Assembly: GCA_963969395.1 (NCBI GenBank)
Contig: OZ017795.1
Location: 13,330,001-13,394,000, forward strand
Origin: Pseudoscleropodium purum
Lineage: Eukaryota; Streptophyta; Bryopsida; Hypnales; Brachytheciaceae
DNA: 64,000 nucleotides
Direction: 5' to 3'
Shown here: piece after piece, positions 37,497-50,117 of the stretch
How the letters are laid out: each line of letters begins with the position of its first letter
Position numbering within the stretch: position 1 is the stretch's first letter
Notes under the pieces: model-generated
Database searches by the model: none
What the model was told of the DNA's origin: nothing
Seen by the model: only the letters and a program-made list of their open reading frames with translations
Made by a program: the position numbers and the translations under genes

Positions 37497-38281
37497 TCGC
37501 TCCCCGCCGACGTTCTGGCTCCCACCGTTCGAAGCCAACGAAGCCGACGACGAAGGCCAGAAGCCTGCAATGAAGGCCCGCAGAGCAGAGGCAACGAGAT
37601 CTGCCAGAAGAGCCTCTCTTGCATGATTGCCAATCCCCGATGCTGCCACGCTCTTCGTCTCCGTCGCCGTGATTGCTCAACTGGGAGTCTGGGACTCACT
37701 GCCTGCCTGCCTGGAATCATACAGCTAGTGCAATCAAACACACACACAGTGTCTCTGGGTCTCCCTTCCTCTCTGGGTTTATTTCCGACCTAGCTAGTCT
37801 AGTGGCCCGCATCTAGTGGTGATCCTTGTTTCCAGGGTCGCGTCTGCTCTGTGCTTGGTCTGAGGCACGGAACTTCCTGCTGGTGTTCCGTTTTACTGCG
37901 TTGTGGATCGGAGCCTCGTTTTTTCGAGGAGACTGAATGAGGGTTTGCAGCCTCTCTAGGATCCAGGTTTGAAGACGGTTGGTGGTCGTTTGGATTCGAC
38001 TTGGTTGAGTTCCGTATTTGTTGCTGGGATTCGGGGATTTTACGAGGAAAGGGTTTGATTTGCAGGGCGAGTTGCAGGGGGGAGTGTGTGGGAAGTGGTG
38101 TTGCTAACCCTAAGTGCGCGGGGTTGTGGAGCCTTGGGTTTGTGATTTGATTCGAAGTGTAGATCCTTGTTGGAGCATGTGTCGGTCGGAAGTCTGAGAT
38201 CGCTTATTTTAGGAAGCAGGGGTAGAAGAGAAGGTTTGAGATTTGGAGGGGTGAGGCTTTAGAAGAAGGGGACAAGACTGG
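37497..38281 (+). promoter_or_regulatory. Probable promoter and 5' UTR of the Rab6 gene
   Basis: GC-richer than the preceding DNA, pyrimidine-rich near 37740-37790 (ctctgggtctcccttcctct), then G-rich up to the ATG at 38282. No TATA box was found at a convincing place. The transcription start cannot be set from sequence alone. Confidence 0.35.
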
Positions 38282-40045
<1,764 letters not shown>

Positions 40046-42250
40046 TGGGCTTGAGAAAACGAATAGACGCGCTCTCTCATAATCTGCACATAGTTTTGGT
40101 TGGTTCACTTTTCAAGAGGTTTCTCGTACTATTTTGAAACTCCGTCAAGGAGATTTAGAAGGGAAACACTGATTTAAGTCCTTACTGAGGAGATATTGGG
40201 CTGATGTGGAGTGCTCATGAGTGCGCTAGTGCATCACATTGACTGCACGTAGATTCGGTAAACTGAAGTGTTGAACTAGGTGTAAGTGTGTCTCACATTA
40301 GATGAGCTGGGTTCAGTGGGACCAAGAGACAGAGTTGATGAGTTTGCTGCCAGATATAGATATATTAATGAAAGAGCTACAAGCTCAGAAAGCATTGAAC
40401 CGCATGGCTAAATATCTTCTGTTGTCTGCCTCTTAGGATTAGGATCTTGGAAAACACGTTATTTGAGCGTTGATTGCCGCAAGCAGCATATAAGATTACA
40501 GTCACTGTTTCGGCTCCTTTTTGTCAGACATGACATCTCAAATGTCACTAACTGATTATCTTGATTTCTCTATTGTGGCCTTTCGTAGGAGGTTGTGAGC
40601 GAGGCCGGGAGCATGTGTTAAGACTGGCATTTTTCAAATTGTTTTACTCTTTTCGTTGTATTAGTGTCGCATCTAGCCTCTTTGACAAAGAAACGCTCTC
40701 GAGGACGCTGTCGTGGTGATTTTGCACCACATGCACCCTTGAGTCCATAACAACCTCGAACCAACTGAGGTGAGTGCGTGAGGAACGCCTGAGGCATGAC
40801 TTACCGGTACACTCAACCCTCTCTGATTGCACTGCCTCGGGTAGAACAAATGGGCTTCTAAATTGCACTCGCATATTGTATTAGCAATTTGAAAGTTGTG
40901 AATTTGAGAGTTTCTGGGGATATATGGAATGTATAATTACAGAGTGTGCAATTAGAGAGGATTGAGTGTAGGTGGTACCGCACGTGTTGACGTGTGGAAT
41001 AGTGTAGGCAGATCCTGACTGGCATGGTATTCTGTGGATGAATCAGACAGTGTGAACCCGGGTAAATCAGGAACAGCGAAAGAAGCGGGAAAGAGGCTGA
41101 CATCAGTGTGAAAGTCGAAGTGGATGTTAGGGTAGCTCATCTGCATGGCCACCCGATCGGCGCATCTCAGCCGTCCATCACGCAACGCATCAGCTCGTCG
41201 GCCTCCACAATCTTGTGCCCTTGGCACCGTCGTCCCATTCTTTCTCGCGCGCCCGCCGGCCTGATTCTTTGCCAGGATCAGCGGACCTTCTCACCATCGC
41301 CCTTGTTCAGTTGCAGAGGTCACACAGAATCAACGAGTTGTGCGCATTTCAGGGCGGAGGTTGGCGAAGCATTCTCACCAGTGGGACCGCTCCAGGAAAC
41401 GGGAGGCTGGATCAGGTCTGTAGTATTGCAACCAATTTTGAAACCTTGTATGTTCTACAGTTCGTTTTCAGAACACTGTCGATGCCGGCTTCATTTGATT
41501 CGGGTGTGCCTGTGGCTTAAAAAGTATTTTTTGTCTTGTTGTAGGGTTTTCCACATCGAGGCGTGTTCAACATTAGCACATTTTCGCGCGGTACTAGTTA
41601 ATTCATTACTTGTCAATGAGAAGTGCTTGTATCTTGATCAATGTTCCAGGCTTTGATGAGGTTCCCTTTGTGCTTAAGGTCTTTAAGATATTGAGAATCG
41701 ATCCCGGTTGAGACAACTTAGTGGGATGTCGTTTGAACCAACCGGGAGGTCGAAATAACACCCAATGTCATTTTTGATGTTGACAATTTTTCCATAACAT
41801 CTAAGAACAGGGGTTTCGTCGAGTGGATACTCCTGGACATGCGTCTGTTTCGGTCGATTGAGTGGTTGTCTAAGATGCTCATCATGCCGAGGGTTGATAC
41901 CTTTAGACGGTATTTTTTCTTAAGAACGCATGGGACATTCAAATATGTGCTGTATTAGCGAGAGTTTAAGTAGTCTTCTAATTAGAGCTCTTTGCTGAAG
42001 GAATGGTATTTGAAATGATGTCAACAATGTACGAAGTAAAGGCGCCCTGAACTGATAACCTAGTTTCAACTAATTAATTATAGTAAAAATCTCAATAATG
42101 CTGCTGTAGGAAGTCAATGTTGAACACAGAAACACAAACTCGAGGTTGTCTCGAGTTTGTACAATCCATGACTTAAATATTTCATTCCATTATGTGGAAA
42201 CATTGCAGCTCATTTCAACTGCAACAATATTCCAAGCTCAGGGTTTATTC
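40046..42250. other. Rab6 3' flank and carrier-gene 5' flank
   Basis: No gene seen. The end probably includes the carrier 5' UTR; an acceptor-like ctcag before 42241 suggests a 5'-UTR intron. Frames at 41108-41656 are GC-rich but featureless. Confidence 0.45.
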
Positions 42251-43996
42251 ATGATGGGAACCGAGAGGCGGAACATCAGGGCTTCAAGGCTTCACTCTCT
42301 TGTGGGATCATCGTATCTCTCCAATTTGCTTTCACCATCTTCAAGAATGACGCCGTCAGCGTTGTCAGGCAGCACTACGGCAGCAACTCCGTTAATGTCG
42401 CAGCCCCCCACTGCCATTCAGGCTCGCAAGGTGGTCAGCTCTGGAGTCTTGAAGTGCCCCGCTCGGTTTCTCTGCGGCGGTCCCACAATGAGCAGCTTCG
42501 TTGCCGCCATAGCCCGGCCCACGTCGTCCGGTATGGTGGCTCATGCCGCGCAAGAGAAGAACTTCCTCATGGATTTCTTGCTGGGAGGCGTGTCCGCGGC
42601 CGTGTCCAAGACGTCGGCTGCCCCCATCGAGCGCATCAAACTCCTCATCCAGAACCAGGACGAGATGATCAAGCAAGGCCGGCTAACGGAGCCCTACAAA
42701 GGCGTGGGCGACTGCTTCCGGCGCACCATAGCCGACGAGGGCGTGGTGGCGCTGTGGCGAGGGAACCTGGCCAACGTCATCCGTTACTTCCCCACGCAGG
42801 TGAATATTCACTCATTGATTGCCGAGTCTATGGTCCCGACACGATCAGCTGAACCATCTGGGATACAAGCCGATTCATTCGGAACAATTAATGTGGGGAG
42901 ACTTGGTTGTGAAATATGACATTTCGGGGCCAATTATGGTGATTCAAGTTGATAATTCACCTTCTAACAAAGCCGATGCAGCACTGACTGCTCCTCAACG
43001 TAACCAATCGTGCTGTTCTCATCTGTCCCTCGATCCCTCTCCTGCGAACTTCCATTGTCGCTGAATCTAATGGTGTTGGTGGTATGCAGGCTCTGAACTT
43101 CGCGTTCAAGGACCACTTCAAGAAGATGTTCGGCATGCAGAAGGACAAGGACGGGTACTGGTGGTGGTTTGCGGGCAACCTGGCGTCGGGCGGGGCGGCG
43201 GGAGCGGCGTCGCTGTTCTTCGTGTACTCGTTGGATTACGCGCGGACCCGCTTGGCGAACGACGCCAAGTCGACGAAGAAGGGCGGCGGTGAACGGCAGT
43301 TCAACGGGCTGTTCGACGTGTACAAGAAGACGCTCGCCTCGGATGGCATCGCGGGACTGTACCGAGGCTTCGTCATCTCGTGCGTGGGCATTGTGGTGTA
43401 CCGCGGCCTCTACTTCGGCATGTACGACTCCTTGAAGCCGGTCCTCTTGGTCGGGGATCTGGAGGTACGTCCGTCGCCACTTCTTTTTGCATGGAATTAG
43501 GCTCCAGATTTCACACCCCATGCACATAATTAAGTAGCTGGTGTAGCACTCGATTGATTAATTGCAAGCTACCTAGCAAGCGCGCTTGCAGTCGGGGTTT
43601 TGACTTGGTTTCTGAGAGATCGAATATGTAGGTTTGGAAGACGTTCTGATCTTCACGTGACTGGCACGAGTGAGTGGAAATTGTGTTTGTGACGTGCAGG
43701 GCAGCTTCTTGGCGAGCTTCATGTTGGGATGGAGCATTACCATTGGGGCGGGGTTGGTCTCTTACCCGCTGGACACCGTGAGGCGGCGCATGATGATGAC
43801 TTCGGGATCGGCGGTGAAGTACAAGTCCAGCTTCGATGCCTTCCAGCAGATCGTGGCCAAGGAAGGGTACAAGTCGCTGTTCAAAGGAGCCGGCGCCAAC
43901 ATCCTGCGGGCCGTGGCGGGGGCGGGTGTGCTGTCGGGTTACGACCAACTGCAGATCATCTTCTTCGGCAAGGCTTACAGTGGGGGAGGCGGCTGA
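42251..43996 (+). CDS. AAC: Mitochondrial ADP/ATP carrier (adenine nucleotide translocator)
   Basis: Inner-membrane antiporter that swaps matrix ATP for cytosolic ADP. Three coding exons, all phase 0: 42251-42799, 43090-43464, 43700-43996, giving 406 residues. About 100 N-terminal residues, rich in Ser, Arg and Ala, precede the carrier core; plant carriers have such a cleaved leader, though this one is longish. The core has three repeats with the carrier signatures PIERIK (125-130), YSLDYAR (229-235) and YPLDTVRRR (330-338), the last running into RRRMMM, the diagnostic hexamer of ADP/ATP carriers. Two ATGs are adjacent (42251 and 42254). An open frame continues upstream to 42146 but lies before a likely 5'-UTR splice acceptor, so I start at 42251. 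No defect seen. Confidence 0.96.
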
Positions 43997-45179
43997 CCTG
44001 ACTGCCTGGGAGAAATGTAGTTGGAAGTTGGGTGCAGTCCTAGTTTCTGGTGCAACCTGCACTCGGCCCTTGAGCACGAGATGCTGGTTCGAAATTTGGC
44101 ATTTTGTTGTGTTTTGGTCAATCTTTGTGGACTCAGATCTTTCGTTGGCTTTCTTCAGAGCGATTCCATGAACTCGGGGTGTCCGTTGTTCACTGGACCA
44201 GTTTGAGCACAATCAAGGCTGTTCTTTGTCTCGAGCATCCTCTTGCTTCTTAGCTAGATGAGTCAGTTGACGGTGCTAAATGATTGGACAACTGGGAGGA
44301 AAATTGGGAGAAAATGGGTTGGCTTAGCCGGTGGCAGTGAGTGATGAAGAAACTCCCATATGTCCAGGAAGGTCAGTTTCCGTTCGATGTGGAGGCAAAC
44401 TATCAATGAAACATTCGATCTCCATCTTTTGGGGTTGGTCTTCCTCCAGCTATGGCCCAGATGCTTTTTCTGACATTTCATGAGAATGCTGTAATCAATG
44501 TTATCTGTTGTAAGTCTTGTAATTTCCATCAACATCAGTTTGTCTGCTAACGCAGGATTCATGCTCCGAAGAGTTCATGCCTTCCGATTCATAATTTCAA
44601 ACGTTGCCATTTGGTACAGTTACTTCATCTTTCTGGTAGCAACGCCATGTGCTCTATATGTGGAATGACTATGGAAGACAGAGTAGATGCAACTGAAATG
44701 GAAAAATCTTCATCCATGCAGCACTACATCATGGTGACCCTACACTCAGATCTGCTTCTGCCCAGTGGAAAAGTTGACCTCCTCGGAATTATGGAGCAGT
44801 AGCTCGCACAACACCTGCCTCATCTACAACCAGTAATAGCCCGTATAGGAGAATTAATTTTCATCATTGTCTGTAGAACTCTCTTCATGACTAGTTTGTA
44901 TTTTAATGCACTTGGAGGAAAGTCAGCATACTAGGGGTTTCTTCCTCAAGGCTCCATGCCTCAAACCTGCAAATGCAGACCCTAATCCTAGCTTCAAGAT
45001 ATTCTTCAAAGCCTCTCACAAATCACAAACTTTTCAGAGATTAGCCACTAGGATTTGCGATACAACTGGAAAGACCACAAGGCCGTGTATGTCTTCCACT
45101 TAAGAAACCTTCAAATGACAGCCACTGATACTCCGATGCTCTCTAAATGTTGGAATAAGGACGCTCTTAATGTAGCTGC
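43997..45179. other. 3' flanks of two convergent genes
   Basis: The carrier gene (+) and the VOC-fold gene (-) converge here. No further gene was recognised; the minus-strand frame at 44263-44562 has no domain signature. Confidence 0.5.
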
Positions 45180-46578
45180 TTACTCAGGCTGGTTCGGCTC
45201 AAACAGGCCTAATAAGTGACCATCCAAGCCTCGCATTGCCGCCACCTGCACATTGCAAGGGGCAATTAGCACCAAAATACTTTTCTAACGATTACAAGCT
45301 TGGTTCATGAGTAAGAAAGCAGAGCAGCGGCCCACCTTGCCCTGAGGAGGGTGCTTGATTGGACCATCGAGCTCTGCGCCCATAGACAGTAGCCTCAACA
45401 CAGTGCCGTCCATGTCCGTCACGTTGAACGACAGAAACGGCGAGTAGCCCTTCGACAACTCCACATTGCTGCCAAGCCGAATTTCTCACTCGTTAGCACC
45501 ACGAGTAGCACTCTGGAAATGGAAGGATGCATCCTCGTCATGGCCATCAGAATTTCAAACTTAGAGCCACATAATGAAAATTTTAGTTCATGCAGAGAAC
45601 TAGGACTCCTACCCAAACTTTTTTAGTCATTTTCTGGAGTATTCCCATCACAGAAATGAACAAGATCAAGAGAGATGTGAGCGATGGAAAAATGCAGCTT
45701 TCGCCGGTCTTTGACTGTCAAAATTCATCGGGCATTGTTCAATTATGGTGGTTCTTCATTCTCAGCATGTCAAATGCATTTTTCTATATCTGTTATTCAA
45801 AATCTAATCTTATATTCAGCATATCATTCAAAAAGAAAAAAACTAAATATTAGTTTGAATTTCGATTTTCACTATCCTACTTTAAAGGAATAGAAAAATT
45901 CAATAACAAAACCAACTGACCTAAAGAATAATAGAATTGACAACATTTCGGTAGAACGATGATAGAACTTGCATGACGTTTAAGGGCGAACACAATCTTG
46001 GAATGTGCACGTATATGTCGAATGGCTCATTTACTACGAAGGCCAGAAGACCGAAACCAATTTCGAGCTAATCCTAAACTCAAACCCCTCTAAGCCCCTG
46101 ACTGCACAACCTTCCGTGAGACAATCTCGATCTAGTCAATCGCACCTTCTTCCATCTTCCTCTGTTTACTCATTCGTCATTTCGTCGAATCCAAACTCCA
46201 AAGGCAGAGAGAAAGCCCTAATTCGACATAAATGGCAATGAAAGAGCTCCGAGGCTGGCCAAGCACCCGGGAACTTCCATATGGGCGATCTTGCAAGTCA
46301 ATTGTACCTGCTTTCATCTTTGTTCTATTTACTCATTCGATACAGAGCCAGCTCCAAACCCTAAAGACAGAGACGAAACCCTAATTCGAAATAAATGGTA
46401 ATCAAAGGGAGGCCAAGCACCTGGGAGCTTCCATGAGGGCGATCTTGCAAGGTCCGGACTGCAGCTCCGCCCAGCGAGTGGTGCACACATTCACGGCCAG
46501 CCCCAGACCGTGCGCGTAAAATTGAGCAGCGCGCGGCACATCCTTGTGGAGGAGCACCATGTACTTCAGGATCGACAT
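45180..46578 (-). CDS. Small glyoxalase/VOC-superfamily protein
   Basis: Single-domain member of the vicinal-oxygen-chelate (glyoxalase I/bleomycin-resistance) superfamily, 118 residues. Exons in transcript order: 46578-46421, 45468-45336, 45245-45180, joined in phase. It opens MSILKYMVLLHKDVPRAAQF, followed by YAHGLGL and RWAELQSGPCKIAL, giving the first beta-alpha-beta-beta-beta unit. The second has GYSPFLSFNVTDMD, GAELDGPIKHPPQGK and VAAMRGLDGHLLGLFEP. An in-frame stop and no other ATG upstream support the 46578 start. Plant relatives of this type are annotated as lactoylglutathione lyase-like, but the substrate is not established and I would not call it glyoxalase I. Intron 1 contains a partial copy of the exon 1 end and its donor. 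Confidence 0.88.
46150..46457 (-). repeat. Tandem duplication spanning the exon 1/intron 1 junction of the VOC gene
   Basis: The block around 46252-46297 (ggctggccaagcacccggga, then acttccat, gggcgatcttgcaag) duplicates the true exon 1 end at 46410-46457 (aggccaagcacctgggagct, then tccat, gggcgatcttgcaag). Intronic sequence next to it is duplicated as well (tttactcattcg, then ccctaattcga, aaatgg). The period is about 154-160 bp. The copy keeps a GT donor at 46266-46265 on the minus strand. Confidence 0.75.
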
Positions 46579-47780
46579 CTCCCCGAGTTCGCTCAGCTGA
46601 TTGCGGCCAAAGCCGCTCTGAAACCGCCGCTCCGGTCTAGCGCAAACGCCGAAGCATCCGCCGAATCGTCCTCATGAAATCGTACATGTGAGCAAGCAAT
46701 TCATTCAGATGAGCTGCAATCATTCACTCTGGAATGGATTCCTTGGAAACCCAAAGTGGAAAAACAGGGGGAAGCCAAAGGTAGCAGGGGTGCAGAACCT
46801 CCGTAATATCACTCACACAGATTCTACCCAACAGAACGTGATATTAACAAGCTGCTACACCCGGTTTCTGTAGTTGCACTGTAGTAGCCCGCTTTTTGAA
46901 TAAGGACCTAGCTTCTCAGTACATGGTCCCTGACGGTAAATCTAGGAGTGCAGATGCAAGTGAGCATGTCAAGAACTTTACACTAGAAGCTCCCATTGCT
47001 GGAGCATCGAACATGAGTGTGGAATTGAAGGTGCAGGAGGAGAGCAACACAGCCAAATGAGGACAAAAGTGAAAACCTTGTCAATTTCGAAGACTGGCAG
47101 GATTCTAGTGATGCAAAGATCTACAAAACTACGATACTTGAAAAGCACCGCGTTGGAAGAGGATTGAATGCCGAAGTATCAAGTCTTTGCATATGATCCA
47201 GGTTGTTGGAAGGTCTTTGCGGAGGACAACGACATCTATGGTGGCGATATTTCAATCTTTGCTTTGATGGGGTATTCAAGATTTAGGATTGATATCTTCA
47301 AGATTGCTCCCAAAGGAATAGCTTTCATGATCTTGACCATGATGCTTGAAAACCCACCAAGGTAAAAATCCAAATATCACCAACATGGATGCCATTTATC
47401 CATCACAAAGACCCTCCATCCACCGGGACCACCTTTATAGGCTACCTCTCCTTACAAATTGTTGGTTGGAAAGTGGTGAGTGCACCCAACATATACTCTT
47501 TCAAAATTACATGGAAATTCCTATACAAATAGTCTTTGATAGCATCAGTTCAAACGCTTGACCATCAAGGTAGGACCCAAAGCATGGAGTTCATTGAACT
47601 ATTGCAAGGAAATATTGACAAATTGACGATCATAAATTTTTTGAGGAGATGCTCAAGTGAAATAGTTCAGCGTTTGTTAAATTTCTTTGATCATCATGGT
47701 TAGAGAAATGGAACATTGAGTACAACCATTGCCAGATTAAAAAACCAGCCAGCTTAAAGATAATTATTCAGCAAATCCCG
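46579..47780. other. VOC-gene 5' flank and intergenic DNA
   Basis: The first few hundred bases are the likely 5' UTR and promoter of the VOC gene. Frames at 47168-47365 and 47346-47561 show no domain. Nothing else recognised. Confidence 0.45.
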
Positions 47781-48444
47781 CAAGTTCGAATCTCTCAGTC
47801 AAGAAATCCATAACTCAGGCCTGTCTTGGAGAACGTGTACCAGTCTCTACTGTTGATCAGGATCAAGGTAGGAACATTGCAAGAGCATTGTACAGTAAAG
47901 CAGTGCAAGATTACAAATGTAAACTAATAAGTTTTGAACGTTTGACCAAACACAGATTTCTAAAGATTACGTAGGACATTCTCAGGCGAAACCTCCTCTC
48001 AGTGCAGCATTTGTTAACACCTTTGGTCACAAGCATCTCGAGATGAAAAAAATTAAGCAATTTCAAACGAGCGGAAATAGATGCACACTTAGGTGCTTGC
48101 AAATATACCAGAGCTTATGCGAAAGGTCCATGCACTATCTCGCTGGCCATCATTAGAGTCCCGAGAACATACCAGATTTTCGTCTTAATGTTTTCGACAC
48201 TAGTGTTCTCGGCTTAGTTCGGTGATCATGTCATCGGGATCAAAACTAACTAGCTTTCATAATATAACCAGCTGAATTGGTTTCGAACTCCTTCGCAGCC
48301 GTAAGAATGAACCAAAAGCACGCGTCATCAACTTGTAATATGTTTCTATCAAAGCATTTCGAAATAACATATGATTTGAAGCTCTGAAAGTGTTGATATC
48401 CGGGAGGTCAGGGAGATCGGGGAGGCTTTACCGCCCGGTACAAA

Positions 48445-48533
48445 CTTTGGGGTTGCAGCTTGACACACACACACACACCCCAAACTTTCTGTTTTAAGAA
48501 AATTTGGGGAAGGGTGAAGCTGCAACCCCAAAG
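48445..48533. repeat. 89-nt hairpin with a perfect 17-bp stem and an AC microsatellite
   Basis: ctttggggttgcagctt (48445-48461) pairs perfectly with aagctgcaaccccaaag (48517-48533). Inside, an (AC)n run precedes ccccaaa (48478-48484) that can pair with tttgggg (48503-48509), giving a nested stem. It lies in the left arm of the large inverted repeat and has no evident counterpart in the right arm. Confidence 0.6.
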
Positions 48534-48698
48534 CTTCACCTGAGAATAACCGTTCCCCGTTTTCCTTGTGCGATATAAACAAACGAAGAGCAAAACTGCA
48601 CGCAAACTCAGGAAATCAATATGAAAATCAATCAACAAGGAGACGTACATCAATAGTGATGAAAGAACTCACCAGTAATGAACTGTAGCTTGAGTTAC

Positions 48699-48845
48699 CT
48701 ACACCACACTTTGCAGAAGGGACTCAAATCTGATATCGCGACTCGAGGGGATGAACGCCAGACGGGAGTGCCAGATGGACTGGCACTCTGTGCATTTCTT
48801 AGTAATATAAATGAAGCTCTGCAAGCTCTTCTTTCCGTCGACATA
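48699..48845 (-). other. Exon-like open block in the left arm, product unknown
   Basis: On the minus strand a tttgcag acceptor precedes 49 codons (starting YVDGKKSLQSFIYI) that end with a TAG exactly at 48699, right before gtaactc. A shorter related block (acceptor tttgcag, then ttcgtggacactcag) lies near 48985-49032. The right arm has the same layout but its copy is interrupted by a MITE at 52515-52698. I do not recognise the peptide. It may be part of a duplicated gene or non-coding RNA; no start codon was established. Confidence 0.3.
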
Positions 48846-49955
48846 CTGCAAATTCAAAAAGACAACATGAAAATCAAGTAACTGCTGACAGAAACAGGGA
48901 GACATAAATACAATGTTCAGTGATGAAGGAACTCACTCTCTTGACACAACCTCGTCCACAACCCACAGCTATTTCTAAGTAACCTACATGAAGCTCAGAA
49001 AGCTAGCGTTCATTCTGAGTGTCCACGAACTGCAAATTCAACAAACCAAACAGAAAGTCAAGTAACGAAACTGCTGAAACAGTCAGTGCGACGCGTACTG
49101 TGTACAGCAACAGTGACATTTGGCAGAACTAGCACTCAGGACAACATGTCTTTATTACCAAATCACCCACCCCACACACATGCACATGCACCACTCCCAG
49201 TAAATTAAAGGATCCTTTTCAACCAAAATCAAACGAGTAAAGTACCATGCAAAAATTACAAATTAAGACAACACTCCAGCAGTTCCGTAGGTTCGTTGGA
49301 AAGTCTACTGAGCCCTCTTCCTCGCAGCTAGAGTCGTCATGCTAATAGAAAGCTCAAGAGAGAACTCGATCAGCAAGTACCTGTGATCAACGGCACCTGG
49401 AACTTCCTCCTGCCTTGCCTTGAGAGCTCAAGTTAAGGTCTCAGAACGCGCCTTGACACTCAGAATATGTGCAGCTCGCTAAGCTCGGGTTCTAAGTCAC
49501 ATTTGGCACAGGAGCACATGCAGCACAGAGCAAGCAGGGAGCCAGGGACTTAAGCATGAATGGATTTGTGTCGATCCAAGGCTTTGCTACATTGCTGTTT
49601 AAATAAGCTGGCCAGGGGAGAGCCAGGTCATTGCACCTTCTGAATCGATCATCCCCCTGCTGTTGTGAATGCTTTTCAGTCCCTGCGCTGAGTGTGCAAC
49701 GGGAGATGAGCGACCCCGCCTGTCGCCGTCAACTGATTGAAAGTACGTTCTGTGTGGCGTAATTTAGGCAAAGTTAAGCAGAGACTGGTACCGCTGAGCA
49801 GGGAGGGGCGTCACCTTCAAGTCAGTCACCTTCATTTCGAATTGTACAGGTCTTTTGGACCAGAATTGAAGGCACTATCGATGACTTCCAACGCAAGGCA
49901 AGGCATGATCCATGCATCCCTTCCGAACTTCAGGACTCATGCCGCTTGTCAGCTT

Positions 49956-50117
49956 GTCAGACGTACCCTGTTAGTGATTGTCGGTGATCGTCCTGGATCG
50001 CCCTGGACTTGCATGTGATGCCGTCCTGGATGTTTATCGAATGTCAGACGTACCCTGTTGGTGATCGTCGGTGATCGTCCTGGACTTGGATGTGATGCCG
50101 TCCTGGATGTTTATCCA
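49956..50117 (+). repeat. Direct tandem duplication, ~75-87 bp units
   Basis: Unit 1 (49956-50042) and unit 2 (50043-50117) share gtcagacgtaccctgtt, then a gtcggtgatcgtcctgga block, then gtgatgccgtcctggatgtt. Unit 1 has a 12-base internal extra (tcgccctggact region). It sits near the inner end of the left arm. Confidence 0.75.

Noticed and set aside
41108..41656. 182-codon plus-strand open frame between the Rab6 and carrier genes
   Set aside because: Composition and overlapping open frames on both strands point to GC-rich non-coding DNA; no motif and no codon bias evident.
42964..43527. 187-codon minus-strand frame opposite carrier exon 2
   Set aside because: A shadow of the GC-rich ADP/ATP carrier exon on the other strand.
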